Part shown: positions 1 to 9,788 of the stretch, piece after piece
Layout: the number at the start of each line of letters is the position of its first letter
Position numbering within the stretch: the first letter of the stretch is position 1
NCBI GenBank assembly: GCA_029261405.1
Contig: JAJDBK010000056.1
Location: 53,002 to 117,001 of the forward strand
DNA from: Nitrospinaceae bacterium
Lineage (GTDB): Bacteria > Nitrospinota_A > UBA7883 > JAJDBK01
Length of the DNA stretch: 64,000 nucleotides
Direction: 5' to 3'
Made by a program: the position numbers and the translations under genes
Notes under the pieces: model-generated
Seen by the model: the letters and a program-made list of their open reading frames with translations, nothing else
Told to the model about the DNA's origin: nothing
The model's database searches: none

Positions 1-1334
1 CCGGCTACCAGAGCGGTTTCACCGCCATAGTTATATCTGACCCGCAGTTTTTCGTGCGGTTCAAACAGTGTGTCGCGGGCGTTGGCCACATATAGTGGAG
101 TTTTGTTGTCCCGCATAGCGACCCGGATCATATTGGCTATGACCGGATTTTCCTTCTCCGCGTCACAACCGACAAAGAGAAACGCCCCGGCTTTTTTGAT
201 CTCGTCATAACTTACAATCGGCGCTGAAGAACCGAGGGCGGTCATCAGCCCGGAGTTAAGGTCGCGGTTGCGCATGTTTGAAAGGGAATCGATCCGTTTC
301 ACACCAAGACCTTCACCGAAGGCTTTTTTTACCATGAATGCGTCTTCGTTGGAGAGACTCTCCCCTACCACTACCGCAATGGAGTCTGGACCGTTCTTCT
401 CAGCGATATCTTTTAATTTCTCAGCGACCTCGTCTAAAACCGGCGCCCAGCAGGCGAGGTCCCAACCCGAACCACCCTTTACCATCGGTGTTTTTATTCT
501 GTCGTCCGCCTGATACGCTTCGTGACCAAAACGCCCCTTGGCGCACAGGTTACCGTTATTGACGCCGACATAATCGTCAGAAGATACCTTTACGATCTTG
601 CCACCCTTGGTGTTTATCACGATCGAACAGCCGACCGCGCAGTAGGGGCATGTGGTTACGGTCTTCGTATATTCCCAGTCGTGCCCTTTGTAATCTTCTG
701 TATGATCCTGAAAAGAGCCGGTGGGGCAAACCGCAAGACATTGCCCGCAATAATCGCAGTCGAGCGGTACTCTTAACTCGGTCCCAACCTCCGCTTCAAA
801 ACCGCGTTGCTGAAAATCTATCGCCCGCTTACCCTGTATCTCGTCGCAGATGATTACGCATTTGCCGCACAGGATGCACTTGTTGAAATCGCGTTCGAGA
901 ACCGGGTTGTCTATCAGGAGAGGTTCGTTCCGCCTTTTCTGTGGAGCCCGGCCTTTTTTCTGTTTTATGTAGAACGCCGCATCCTGAAGTCCGCACGCCC
1001 CCGATTCGTTGCAGGTAGGGCAGTCGAGCGGATGGTACATCAGCAGAAACTCCATCATGATCTGGCGTTTCTTCCTGATCCCGTCGGAGTCTGTGGTCAC
1101 TTCCACCCCGTTGGATGCTGGTTCACAACAGGCCCATTTGCCTCTGGTGCGTCCGCGTGAGGTGATATCCACCACGCACATTCTGCATCCGCCGAAACGG
1201 GTGAGCTTCGGATCGTAACAAAGTCCCGGCAGGTAGACACCGGCCTTCTGGGCCGCGTCGTAAACTTTACTCCCCTTATCGACGGTAACTTCAATACCAT
1301 CGATCTTCAGGGTTACGGTTTCCTTATCGCTCAT
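1..1334 (-). CDS. NuoG/FdhA-like iron-sulfur molybdopterin oxidoreductase subunit (3' end outside window)
   Basis: The frame is open from the ATG at 1334 to the window edge (444 codons), so the C-terminus is missing. Domains in order: an N-terminal [2Fe-2S] ferredoxin fold (Cys39, Cys50, Cys53, Cys69); a His-Cys3 site (His101, Cys105, Cys108, Cys114); two [4Fe-4S] sites (Cys153/156/159/163 and Cys193/196/199/203); then CPYCAVGC from Cys229, which opens a molybdopterin-oxidoreductase domain. This architecture is shared by NuoG of complex I and by the catalytic subunit of NAD-dependent or bifurcating formate dehydrogenases. The CPYCAVGC motif and the ferredoxin-bearing flavoprotein just upstream lean towards the soluble formate dehydrogenase/hydrogenase type. 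The active-site Cys or Sec that would decide lies outside the window. It is probably co-transcribed with the gene starting at 3231. Confidence 0.85.
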   Translation of the reverse strand, partial: MSDKETVTLKIDGIEVTVDKGSKVYDAAQKAGVYLPGLCYDPKLTRFGGCRMCVVDITSRGRTRGKWACCEPASNGVEVTTDSDGIRKKRQIMMEFLLMYHPLDCPTCNESGACGLQDAAFYIKQKKGRAPQKRRNEPLLIDNPVLERDFNKCILCGKCVIICDEIQGKRAIDFQQRGFEAEVGTELRVPLDCDYCGQCLAVCPTGSFQDHTEDYKGHDWEYTKTVTTCPYCAVGCSIVINTKGGKIVKVSSDDYVGVNNGNLCAKGRFGHEAYQADDRIKTPMVKGGSGWDLACWAPVLDEVAEKLKDIAEKNGPDSIAVVVGESLSNEDAFMVKKAFGEGLGVKRIDSLSNMRNRDLNSGLMTALGSSAPIVSYDEIKKAGAFLFVGCDAEKENPVIANMIRVAMRDNKTPLYVANARDTLFEPHEKLRVRYNYGGETALVA

Positions 1335-1419
1335 TTGTGTTATCCATGTTCTGAAACTCGTATCTCTCCAGCCAATTTAATCGTGCAACCGGAAGATAAC
1401 CCGGCCTCACGCTTACCCG

Positions 1420-3231
1420 CTACAGTATAGCCAGGAAGTTGCATTTATCGTAGCAAACGCCACACTCAATGCAAAGTTCCTGGTTAAGATAGACAATCTC
1501 TTTTCTCTGCCCCATGATAGCTCCGGTGGGACACGGTTTTATACAAGCTCCGCAACCGGTGCAGTCTTCCGGTATGATTATGTATTTTCTCAGAGCCTCA
1601 CACTTTACCGTGGGACACTCCTTATCGACAATATGCTTTATGAACTCTTCCCGATAAAACTTTACAGCCGATAACGCAGGCGCGGGTGAGGATTTACCCA
1701 GACCGCACAGCGACATCGACATGATGTATTTGCCATACTCATCGATAAGGTCGAGATCCTCCATCCTCCCTTCACCCTTGGTGATCCGGGTAAGGATGTC
1801 GAGAAGCACGGTGTTTCCAATTCTGCACGGTGTGCATTTGCCGCACGACTCGTCAGCGCAAAACTCCATGAAAAACCGGGAAAGCTCCACCATGCAGGTA
1901 TCTTCGTCGCAGACTACCATCGAACCGGACCCCATCATGGCGCCAGCTTCGATCAGAGTCTCGAAATCGACCGGATAGTCGAGGGTCGATTCGGGCAGAC
2001 AACCACCTGAAGGACCACCGATAGCTACAGACTTGAATTTTTTCTTCTTCGGAATACCACCGCCAACATCGAAGATTACCTGTCGTAAGGTAGTGCCGAT
2101 AGGAACTTCGATAAGGCCAGCGTTTTTGATGGCGCCGGAGAGGGCGAAAATTTTCGTGCCGCCACTCTTCTCCGAACCCAGAGACAGGTATTTTTCGATA
2201 CCTATGTTGACAACCCTGGGAACGTTGGCGAAAGTTTCGACATTGTTCAATACGGTCGGTTTGTCCCATAGGCCAGCCTCTACCGATTGAGGAGGTCTGG
2301 GGCGAGGCATTCCGCGTCCGCCTTCGATCGAATATTGCAATGCGGTCGATTCACCGCAGACAAATGCGCCAGCCCCTTCCTTGACAATTATGTCGAGGGA
2401 GTAGTCGCTACCCATGATGTTCTTGCCGAGGTAGCCTTTCTTCCGGCACGCTTCGAGGCAGTGGTTAAGCCTTTGTACCGCCTGGGGATATTCTGCGCGG
2501 CAGTAGATATAACCGAAAGTGGCGCCTATTCCGTAGCCACCAAGAATCATACCTTCGATAACGGCGTGGGGATCACCTTCAAGCAGAGCCCGGTCCATAA
2601 AAGCGCCAGGATCCCCTTCATCAGCGTTGCAGAGGATGAATTTCTCATCTGCGTCATATTTTGCGCATTCCGACCATTTCCAGCCGGTGTCAAATCCTCC
2701 GCCACCACGGCCCCGAAGTTTTGAATCCTCGATAAATTGGACAAAAACTTTCGGTTCCCACTTCTCATCGACAAGAACTTTCCTGAGCGCGGTATAACCA
2801 CCCGACGCTTCATACTCTTCGATACTGTCCGGGTCAATGATTCCGCAGTTATGCAGGATAAACCGGTTCTGAAGTTGGTTCAGTTCCAGATCCTTGAATC
2901 CGGGAATGCCTTCGTAGTCCGGCTCACCGTTACTCCACTGGGCCAACGCTTTTTTCTTGAGCGGAGCCCCTTCACGGTGACCGTCGAGGATCTTGCCGAC
3001 ATCGGCGGGTTTAACTTTCTGGTAGATTACCCGGCTGTTTCCGGGAATATGGACATCCATGAGCGGTTCGACATAACAAGTCCCCGCGCAGGCGGTCTTT
3101 ACGATATCGGCGTCGAACTTCTTCTCATCAAGATACGCGGCTACCGCTTCGTGCACACCTTTGGCGCCGGCGGCCAACCCGCATGTTCCCATGCCGATAA
3201 ATATTTTAGGTTTCTCAAGCTGTTGAGACAT
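1420..3231 (-). CDS. NuoF/HndC-type NADH-binding flavoprotein with added ferredoxin domains
   Basis: 603 residues, longer than complex I NuoF (about 430). Residues 8-85 form a thioredoxin-like [2Fe-2S] domain (Cys17, Cys48, Cys52). The NADH/FMN core follows, with the glycine-rich GRGGGGF at 174-180, ADEGDPGAF at 203-211 and GAGAFVCGE near 287-295. An ESCGKCTPC [4Fe-4S] site lies at 461-469. The C-terminus adds two ferredoxin clusters (CTGCGACIKPC from 557, CIECGVCYDKC from 587). Known family members with this layout (HndC, HydB, bifurcating formate dehydrogenase beta subunits) pass electrons between NAD(H) and ferredoxin. The NuoG/FdhA-like partner starts 85 bases downstream on the same strand. 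The exact complex cannot be named from this window. Confidence 0.9.
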   Translation of the reverse strand: MSQQLEKPKIFIGMGTCGLAAGAKGVHEAVAAYLDEKKFDADIVKTACAGTCYVEPLMDVHIPGNSRVIYQKVKPADVGKILDGHREGAPLKKKALAQWSNGEPDYEGIPGFKDLELNQLQNRFILHNCGIIDPDSIEEYEASGGYTALRKVLVDEKWEPKVFVQFIEDSKLRGRGGGGFDTGWKWSECAKYDADEKFILCNADEGDPGAFMDRALLEGDPHAVIEGMILGGYGIGATFGYIYCRAEYPQAVQRLNHCLEACRKKGYLGKNIMGSDYSLDIIVKEGAGAFVCGESTALQYSIEGGRGMPRPRPPQSVEAGLWDKPTVLNNVETFANVPRVVNIGIEKYLSLGSEKSGGTKIFALSGAIKNAGLIEVPIGTTLRQVIFDVGGGIPKKKKFKSVAIGGPSGGCLPESTLDYPVDFETLIEAGAMMGSGSMVVCDEDTCMVELSRFFMEFCADESCGKCTPCRIGNTVLLDILTRITKGEGRMEDLDLIDEYGKYIMSMSLCGLGKSSPAPALSAVKFYREEFIKHIVDKECPTVKCEALRKYIIIPEDCTGCGACIKPCPTGAIMGQRKEIVYLNQELCIECGVCYDKCNFLAIL

Positions 3232-3308
3232 ATTTCAGGACTCCAAAAACTTTCCACCAATGTGGATAGAGCGTTGGGTGCAGTTTATATCTAAATACGA
3301 ACCCTAAA

Positions 3309-4343
<1,035 letters not shown>

Positions 4344-4375
4344 TTATCCGTATAGATATAAAGGAAAGACGCCGA

Positions 4376-4392
4376 TAGCCCGCAAGGGGCTA
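4376..4392 (-). other. Small hairpin between rpmA and obgE
   Basis: TAGCCC pairs perfectly with GGGCTA across a five-base loop. There is no T-run on the minus strand after it, so it is not a full intrinsic terminator. It could modulate the rpmA/obgE transcript ratio or mRNA stability; that role is inference. Confidence 0.35.
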
Positions 4393-4404
4393 CCAGCAGA
4401 CTGA

Positions 4405-4668
4405 TTAAACGGTTACGGGATCGATCGATATAAATCGTCTGTTACCCTTGCCACCTTCCCTGAAGGAGACTACTCCATCGAGTTTGGCGAAAAGGGTATG
4501 GTCGTTCCCCATTCCGACGTTGTCTCCCGGGAAAAATCTGGTTCCCCGCTGACGGACAAGAATGTTACCCGCCTTGACCGTCTGGCCACCGAATCTCTTT
4601 ACTCCAAGTCGGCGACCGGCTGAGTCCCGACCATTGGAAGTGGATCCCTGTCCTTTTTTATGCGCCAT
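4405..4668 (-). CDS. rpmA: 50S ribosomal protein L27
   Basis: 87 residues from the ATG at 4668, which gives the classical N-terminus [10 protein letters not shown] with the flexible tail that reaches the peptidyl-transferase centre. An in-frame upstream start would add eight residues with no family counterpart, so it was rejected. Conserved segments include [17 protein letters not shown] and [14 protein letters not shown]. The start lies inside rplU: the two genes overlap by 11 bases, which suggests translational coupling. Confidence 0.97.
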   Translation of the reverse strand: MAHKKGQGSTSNGRDSAGRRLGVKRFGGQTVKAGNILVRQRGTRFFPGDNVGMGNDHTLFAKLDGVVSFREGGKGNRRFISIDPVTV

Positions 4669-5002
4669 CGGGTGTCTCCTCTTTTGCTGCATTGGCGCCG
4701 AGGGAGACTATCCGAAGTTCGGTCAATTTCTGCCTGTGACCGGTTTTCTTGCGGGAATCCTTCCGCCGAAGGTGTTTTAATATGGTTATCTTGGGGCCTT
4801 TGCCTTGGGACAGGATTCTGGCTGTAACATTTCTTCCTTCGAGAACAGGGGTACCTACCTCGATGTTGTCTCCGTCACCAGCCATGAGAGCGGGTCCGAG
4901 ATCGATTTCCGATCCTGGTTCGCCTTCAATTTTCTCTACGGCGATCACGTCGCCTTCCTGTACCTTGTACTGTTTGCCACCGGTTTTTACTACCGCAAAC
5001 AT
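4658..5002 (-). CDS. rplU: 50S ribosomal protein L21
   Basis: 114 residues from the ATG at 5002, preceded by GTGGAG at a good distance. The start [14 protein letters not shown] is typical of L21. Conserved later parts include the GTPVL turn and [10 protein letters not shown] near the C-terminus. First gene of rplU-rpmA-obgE, with a candidate promoter just upstream. It overlaps rpmA by 11 bases at its 3' end. Confidence 0.97.
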   Translation of the reverse strand: MFAVVKTGGKQYKVQEGDVIAVEKIEGEPGSEIDLGPALMAGDGDNIEVGTPVLEGRNVTARILSQGKGPKITILKHLRRKDSRKKTGHRQKLTELRIVSLGANAAKEETPDGA

Positions 5003-5050
5003 GCGTAACTCCACTGAGGAATTTTAATAATCGGAACTTGAAAAACGGGT

Positions 5051-5079
5051 ATTATGCAGGGAAAGGACCATCAAAGCAA
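5051..5079 (-). promoter_or_regulatory. Candidate promoter for rplU-rpmA-obgE
   Basis: On the minus strand TTGCTT (5079-5074) and CATAAT (5056-5051) are 17 bases apart and lie about 50 bases before the rplU ATG, in the 96-base gap after comM. The match to a sigma-70 promoter is moderate (3/6 and 5/6). Confidence 0.4.
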
Positions 5080-5098
5080 ATTATTTTGTAATAACGGA

Positions 5099-6631
5099 TC
5101 AAAAAGTATCACGGTCCAGCGATCTGTACTGTACAGCCTCCGCCAGATGTCCCGCGCCAATGTTTCGTTCACCGTCGAGGTCGGCTATGGTTCTGGCCAC
5201 CTTTAAAACCTTCTGGTGCGCCCGCGCCGACAAGCCCAACTTCACTACAGCGGCCTTCAGGATCGCCTTGCAGGTTTCGTCGATTTCGCAATGTTTCCGC
5301 AGATGCCTGCCTTCCATACGGGCGTTGCAATAGGTCTTTGACCCGGCAAAACGCTCCGACTGGATATTCCTCGCCTTTATAACCCTCTCCCGGATAGCCG
5401 ATGATGGCTCACCCGGTTGTTCGCCGATCATATCCTGATATTTGATCGCCGGAGCTTCAATATGAATATCTATACGGTCGAGCAAGGGGCCTGAGATCCG
5501 GTTGCGATAATTTCTTATGGCGTTTATGGCGCATGCGCATTCCCTGCCCGGATCGGTGTAATAACCGCATGGGCAAGGATTCATGGCTCCGGCTAACGTG
5601 AATCTCGCAGGAAGGGTCACGCTCATGGTGGCGCGACTGATAGTAACCTCACCATCCTCTAACGGTTGACGTAACGCCTCCAAAACATTTCGTTTGAATT
5701 CCGGAAGTTCATCGAGAAAAAGCAGGCCGTTATTCGCAAGGGAGACCTCACCGGGAATCGGGATCTGGTTCCCACCCCCTATCAGCCCCACATCCGACGC
5801 AGTGTGATGGGGTGATCGGAACGGGCGTTTTACCAGAAGGGAGGAGCCGCTATTGAGCTTCCCGGAGATAGAATGGACCCGTGTTGTCTCTATCGCCTCT
5901 TCGAGGGTGAGATCGGGAAGAATTGTCGGCACCCTTTTTGCCATCATCGACTTACCGGAACCGGGTGGCCCTATCATCAGGAAGTTATGCCCCCCGGCCG
6001 CCGCCACTTCCAGCGCCCGTTTGACATGCCCTTGCCCTTTTACCTCGGAAAAATCGGGGCCATCCTCCTCACAGGAGTTAAAAACCTCCCCTACATTAAC
6101 CGTTACCGGCATAATGGAAAGTTTTCCGGTGAGGTACTCGACCGTCTGCGGCAGACTCGATACACCGATCACCTCCACACCTTCGATAATCGCCGCTTCC
6201 TTCGCATTATCCTCAGGCACAATGATGCGACCGACCCCCTTCTCCTTTGCCAGGATTGCCGCCGACAACGCGCCCCGGATCGGTTTTACCCTGCCGTCCA
6301 ATGCAAGCTCCCCGAAGATCATGGTGTTGTCAAGGTTGCTGTCGATCAGTTCTTCAGCCACCAGAATCCCGATGGCGATAGGCAGATCGAATGTGGAGCC
6401 TACTTTTTTCACATCCGCAGGAGCCAGGTTGACAGTAATTTTTCTGATCGGAGGCTCGAACCCGGAATTATCGAGAGCCGCAATGATCCTCTCCTGAGAC
6501 TCCCGGATGGCTGCGTCAGGAAGGCCGACGGTCGTGTAATAAAACGCTCCGGGAGCGAGGTTCACCTCGACCTCCACCAGATATGCGTTGATTCCATAAA
6601 CTGCGGCGCTATGAACTTTCGATACCGGCAC
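5099..6631 (-). CDS. comM: YifB/ComM-family Mg-chelatase-like AAA+ ATPase
   Basis: 510 residues with a GTG start preceded by AGGGGAA. The N-terminal ChlI/Lon-type domain (1-170) is followed by the AAA+ module with Walker A GPPGSGKS (221-228), Walker B LLFLDELPEF (about 304-313) and the C-terminal Mg-chelatase segment ending in SARAHQKVLKVARTIADLD. In Vibrio and Haemophilus, ComM is a helicase promoting branch migration during natural transformation; the family is far wider than competent species. It is divergent from the amidotransferase-like gene at 6763, and no other competence gene is in the window. Confidence 0.95.
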   Translation of the reverse strand: MPVSKVHSAAVYGINAYLVEVEVNLAPGAFYYTTVGLPDAAIRESQERIIAALDNSGFEPPIRKITVNLAPADVKKVGSTFDLPIAIGILVAEELIDSNLDNTMIFGELALDGRVKPIRGALSAAILAKEKGVGRIIVPEDNAKEAAIIEGVEVIGVSSLPQTVEYLTGKLSIMPVTVNVGEVFNSCEEDGPDFSEVKGQGHVKRALEVAAAGGHNFLMIGPPGSGKSMMAKRVPTILPDLTLEEAIETTRVHSISGKLNSGSSLLVKRPFRSPHHTASDVGLIGGGNQIPIPGEVSLANNGLLFLDELPEFKRNVLEALRQPLEDGEVTISRATMSVTLPARFTLAGAMNPCPCGYYTDPGRECACAINAIRNYRNRISGPLLDRIDIHIEAPAIKYQDMIGEQPGEPSSAIRERVIKARNIQSERFAGSKTYCNARMEGRHLRKHCEIDETCKAILKAAVVKLGLSARAHQKVLKVARTIADLDGERNIGAGHLAEAVQYRSLDRDTF

Positions 6632-6704
6632 TCGATTTTCCCCTGTTTATTTCCATCCTGGCAAGGTTACTTTATATCATGGGCGTTCACTCCACGGTTA
6701 TGAG

Positions 6705-6710
6705 TATAAT
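6705..6710 (+). promoter_or_regulatory. TATAAT -10-like element before 6763
   Basis: A perfect TATAAT lies 53 bases before the ATG at 6763, in the divergent 131-base gap with comM. No good -35 box is seen at 16-18 bases, so the assignment is tentative. Confidence 0.3.
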
Positions 6711-6762
6711 TCCCGCTTTTTCTATTTAAACTATTTATCGACAAAAAGAGGGAGTAAGCCAG

Positions 6763-7542
6763 ATGACAAACCAGAAACCTCCGTTGATCGGTGTCACCCT
6801 TGATAGCAACGAAGGACAGGAGGGGGGGGAGTTTTCACTTGGGAAAATTGATAGGACCATCTTTTTTATCAAGAAAAACTATATCGACGCCATAACCTTT
6901 GCGGGGGGTATCGCTCTCCCCATACCCTCAGCTCTTCCACCCGGCGGCGTCAAAACCTTGCTTGATCTTGTCGATGGTCTGCTGATTACCGGCGGAGAGT
7001 TTGATATCGACCCCTCCTTGTACGGCGAAACTGCAATAGAGCAGTGTTCGGCGCTGAAACCTGACAGGACCAGAATGGAGTTTGATCTGCTTGAGGGGGC
7101 GTTATCTGATGGAACGCCTGTTCTTGGAATCTGTGGGGGCCATCAGGTTATCAACGTGGCGTTCGGTGGAACACTCTATCAGGATATTTATACCCAGACC
7201 GAACAGCCGATTCGACACGAACAAAAGCCTGTACCACCCGACCAGTCCAGCCACACCGTTACCGTCACCAAAGACTCGTTGCTCGCTAAAATCGTGGATA
7301 GAGGGACCATAAAAGTAAACTCAACCCACCATCAGGCGGTAAAAGAGACCGGAAAAGGGTTGATCGCGTCGGGCGTCGCCCCGGATGGCATAATTGAGGC
7401 TATCGAACCGGAGGATCGAAGCGGAGCCTTCCTGCTGGGTGTTCAATGGCATCCTGAACAGCTCTTTACCCATGACGACGCAAGCCGTAATATATTAAAA
7501 ACATTCGTTGCGGAAGCCCTGCGGCACAAGAACAAGAGATGA
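6763..7542 (+). CDS. Class I glutamine-amidotransferase-like hydrolase (PuuD/peptidase C26 family)
   Basis: 259 residues. The nucleophile elbow GICGGHQ places Cys124, and GVQWHPE near the C-terminus supplies His230 and Glu232, completing the triad. TGGEFDIDP near 76-84 matches the gamma-glutamyl-GABA hydrolase family, which cuts gamma-glutamyl amides, as PuuD does in putrescine breakdown. No other puu genes are nearby, so the substrate is unknown. GGGAG before the ATG is a clear ribosome-binding site. A small transporter gene follows 7 bases after the stop and is probably co-transcribed. Confidence 0.9.
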   Translation: MTNQKPPLIGVTLDSNEGQEGGEFSLGKIDRTIFFIKKNYIDAITFAGGIALPIPSALPPGGVKTLLDLVDGLLITGGEFDIDPSLYGETAIEQCSALKPDRTRMEFDLLEGALSDGTPVLGICGGHQVINVAFGGTLYQDIYTQTEQPIRHEQKPVPPDQSSHTVTVTKDSLLAKIVDRGTIKVNSTHHQAVKETGKGLIASGVAPDGIIEAIEPEDRSGAFLLGVQWHPEQLFTHDDASRNILKTFVAEALRHKNKR

Positions 7543-7549
7543 ACGAAGT

Positions 7550-7828
7550 ATGGATTACAAGATAGCGCTGACAAGTTTTACACTGATATTTTTAGCGGAG
7601 CTTGGAGATAAAACGCAACTTGCCACCCTCACATTCGCATCATCGAGCCACTCAAAACTGTCTGTTTTTATGGGCGCGGGATGCGCTCTACTCCTCTCCA
7701 CGCTATTGGCGGTTTTGCTGGGGGATTTTCTCTCACAAAGGGTACCGGTCAAAGCGCTTCATATAGGGGCTGGATTGTTATTCGTCGCCATTGGTGTGTG
7801 GATGGTGACCAATGAACTCGCAGGATAG
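7550..7828 (+). CDS. Half-size GDT1/TMEM165-family cation transporter
   Basis: 92 residues from the ATG at 7550, giving MDYKIALTSF. An upstream in-frame start lies inside the preceding gene and was rejected. Three hydrophobic segments are visible, and the family signature ELGDKTQ lies in the first. Eukaryotic and many bacterial GDT1 proteins carry two such repeats; single-repeat bacterial forms are known and presumably pair up. The family exports Mn2+ or Ca2+. No second half-gene sits next to it, so a homo-oligomer is the simplest reading. No Mn riboswitch was recognised upstream. Confidence 0.85.
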   Translation: MDYKIALTSFTLIFLAELGDKTQLATLTFASSSHSKLSVFMGAGCALLLSTLLAVLLGDFLSQRVPVKALHIGAGLLFVAIGVWMVTNELAG

Positions 7829-7900
7829 CAACCTCTCATGACAAGCCCTCCAACCCTTAGATATTGCGTTTAGACCAGAATAGCGCCCATATATATTGTG

Positions 7901-9781
7901 CTATTCCTGTTCCTTGATCAGGTCTATAATTTTTTTCTGCCCCTCTTTCAAGGTAAACCGTTCGTTGTACGGTTTGCGATCTTTCATCTGCACATAGATC
8001 ATATGTGACCCGACCGAGAGTGTATCTACAGTCAGCTTCGCTTCCTTATAATGCCTTCCGTCAAGCACGATTATGCTATCCGGCGGAGTAAGAACCTCAA
8101 GTTGAATTCCGGTTGTAGTCTCAGCGACCACCGCAGGCTCCTCCTCGCCCTCTTTATCTTTTGACGCCGATTTTTCAAGCGCCACTTCAAATGTTCCGCT
8201 CTCCTCAAGCACGATAGTTTCTGTTTTTGTATCGTACCCGCTCCTGGAAAGTTTCAGGTCGTGGGTTCCCTGCATGATTTTCATGTTGTTTATCGGTGTA
8301 GCGCCTATAAACAGACCGTCGACAAAAGCGTCGGCGCCTTCAGGGTCGGATGTCAGGGTAATAAACCCCGGTTTATTGGAGACTATTTTTTTCTCCGGCT
8401 TGGGTGGTTCAGGTTTTGCCTTTACAATTTCCGGGGCCGGTTTCGGCTTATCGGCTTTCTTCTTTTTCGCCTTCGGTTTGCTCTTTTTATCCGGTTTTTT
8501 CTCTATAACAGGCTCTTTTTCCGCTGGCTCGACAGATGCGACCTTTTTCTCATCCGCCGGTTTAGCTTCAGGTTTCTCCGCGGAGCCTTTGCTCTCATCA
8601 GGAGTGGGTTCCACCGTATCGTCATTTATTTGATCGGGTTTATCTTCCGCTGGTTCCGCAACGACAGTTTTATCTTCCGCTACCTGTCCAGCTTTTGTGT
8701 CGTCAAGTTTGGCAACCTGGGTCGTAGTCTCCGCAGTCTGCCCCTCCGGCCCCCCTGAGAACATCAATTTGCCGCCCCACCCGATGACCAGAATAGCGCT
8801 GAGGGCAAGAATGGCAATGGTAGCCTTGTTACCACTCCTCTTCCCTGCGCTGGCGGCGGCATGGTGGATGGACCTTCCTTCGGCGGTCGATCCGTCATCT
8901 GGATGATTCACGGTAACGTCTCCGACGATATGGACACCGGGGGATCCTCCGGAGACAGCGGAGCTTAACGCCTTGATAAACTCCTCGCCAGTTTGAAAGC
9001 GGCGTTCCGGATTTTTGGCCAACCCTCTCATTATTATCGAGTCGAACTGCTTGGGGAGCGCAGGATTCAATCCAGTAGGGAGGGCCGGGTCTTCGTTAAC
9101 GACCTTGTAGATAACCGATGTTATCGAGTCGGATGCAAAGGGTTTTGATCCTGTCAGCATCTCGTACAACAAGACGGTCAGCGAGAAGAAATCGCTCCTG
9201 GCGTCTACCGGCCGACCTTGCACCTGCTCCGGGGCCATGTAGTTGGGGGTTCCCAGAATCGTTCCAGAGACCGTAAGGGAAGAATCGGAGAGTCGGGCCA
9301 ACCCGAAATCGGTAATTTTCGGAACGTTCTGTTTCGTAATCAGTATGTTGGCCGGTTTAATATCCCTGTGGATGACGTTATGGCTATGGGCGTAACTTAT
9401 TCCGGCGGCTATCTGGCGAATAACATTGATTATCTCTGGAACTGTTTTGTATGTCTTGTTCTGGATATGCCAGTCAAGCCCTTTACCATCAATAAACTCC
9501 ATGGCAATGTAGACAAGAGCGCCATCAACGGTCCTCTCCTCACCCACATCGTAGATCGTAACGATATTTGGATGGGAAAGCTGACCGGCGGCCTGGGCTT
9601 CCACATAAAACCGCTGGCTTGCGATCTTGTCAGCCGAACTTTTGGAGCCTAACGCCGGGCGTACCACCTTCAGCGCCAGCAGGCGGTTGATCCTGGGGTC
9701 TCGCCCCTTGTAGACAAGCCCCATACCGCCGGAGCCGATCTCACGAATTATCTCGAAACGTCCTAGTTTTTTTATTTCCAT
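7901..9781 (-). CDS. Membrane Ser/Thr protein kinase with extracytoplasmic PEGA domain
   Basis: 626 residues. The N-terminal kinase domain has the P-loop GSGGMGLVYKG (16-26), ATP lysine Lys38, catalytic HRDIKPAN (138-145), DFG (158-160) and APEQ. One transmembrane helix lies at about 319-336. Next comes a Lys/Glu/Pro-rich linker (about 350-470), then a PEGA domain (about 473-535) containing SDPEGADAFVDG, and a second PEGA-like C-terminal segment. The layout suggests an envelope-facing sensor, with the linker perhaps spanning the periplasm or wall. It starts 7 bases after the alanine dehydrogenase stop, suggesting co-transcription. Its substrates are unknown. Confidence 0.93.
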   Translation of the reverse strand: MEIKKLGRFEIIREIGSGGMGLVYKGRDPRINRLLALKVVRPALGSKSSADKIASQRFYVEAQAAGQLSHPNIVTIYDVGEERTVDGALVYIAMEFIDGKGLDWHIQNKTYKTVPEIINVIRQIAAGISYAHSHNVIHRDIKPANILITKQNVPKITDFGLARLSDSSLTVSGTILGTPNYMAPEQVQGRPVDARSDFFSLTVLLYEMLTGSKPFASDSITSVIYKVVNEDPALPTGLNPALPKQFDSIIMRGLAKNPERRFQTGEEFIKALSSAVSGGSPGVHIVGDVTVNHPDDGSTAEGRSIHHAAASAGKRSGNKATIAILALSAILVIGWGGKLMFSGGPEGQTAETTTQVAKLDDTKAGQVAEDKTVVAEPAEDKPDQINDDTVEPTPDESKGSAEKPEAKPADEKKVASVEPAEKEPVIEKKPDKKSKPKAKKKKADKPKPAPEIVKAKPEPPKPEKKIVSNKPGFITLTSDPEGADAFVDGLFIGATPINNMKIMQGTHDLKLSRSGYDTKTETIVLEESGTFEVALEKSASKDKEGEEEPAVVAETTTGIQLEVLTPPDSIIVLDGRHYKEAKLTVDTLSVGSHMIYVQMKDRKPYNERFTLKEGQKKIIDLIKEQE

Positions 9782-9788
9782 CTTTTTT

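Noticed and set aside
2287..2724. Plus-strand open frame of 145 codons across the NuoF-like gene
   Set aside because: Antisense to the NADH-binding core with its strict motifs; no ribosome-binding site or family pattern.
5853..6497. Long plus-strand open frame antisense to comM
   Set aside because: It runs entirely inside a well-conserved AAA+ gene on the other strand and shows no protein family pattern; it mirrors the codon bias of comM.
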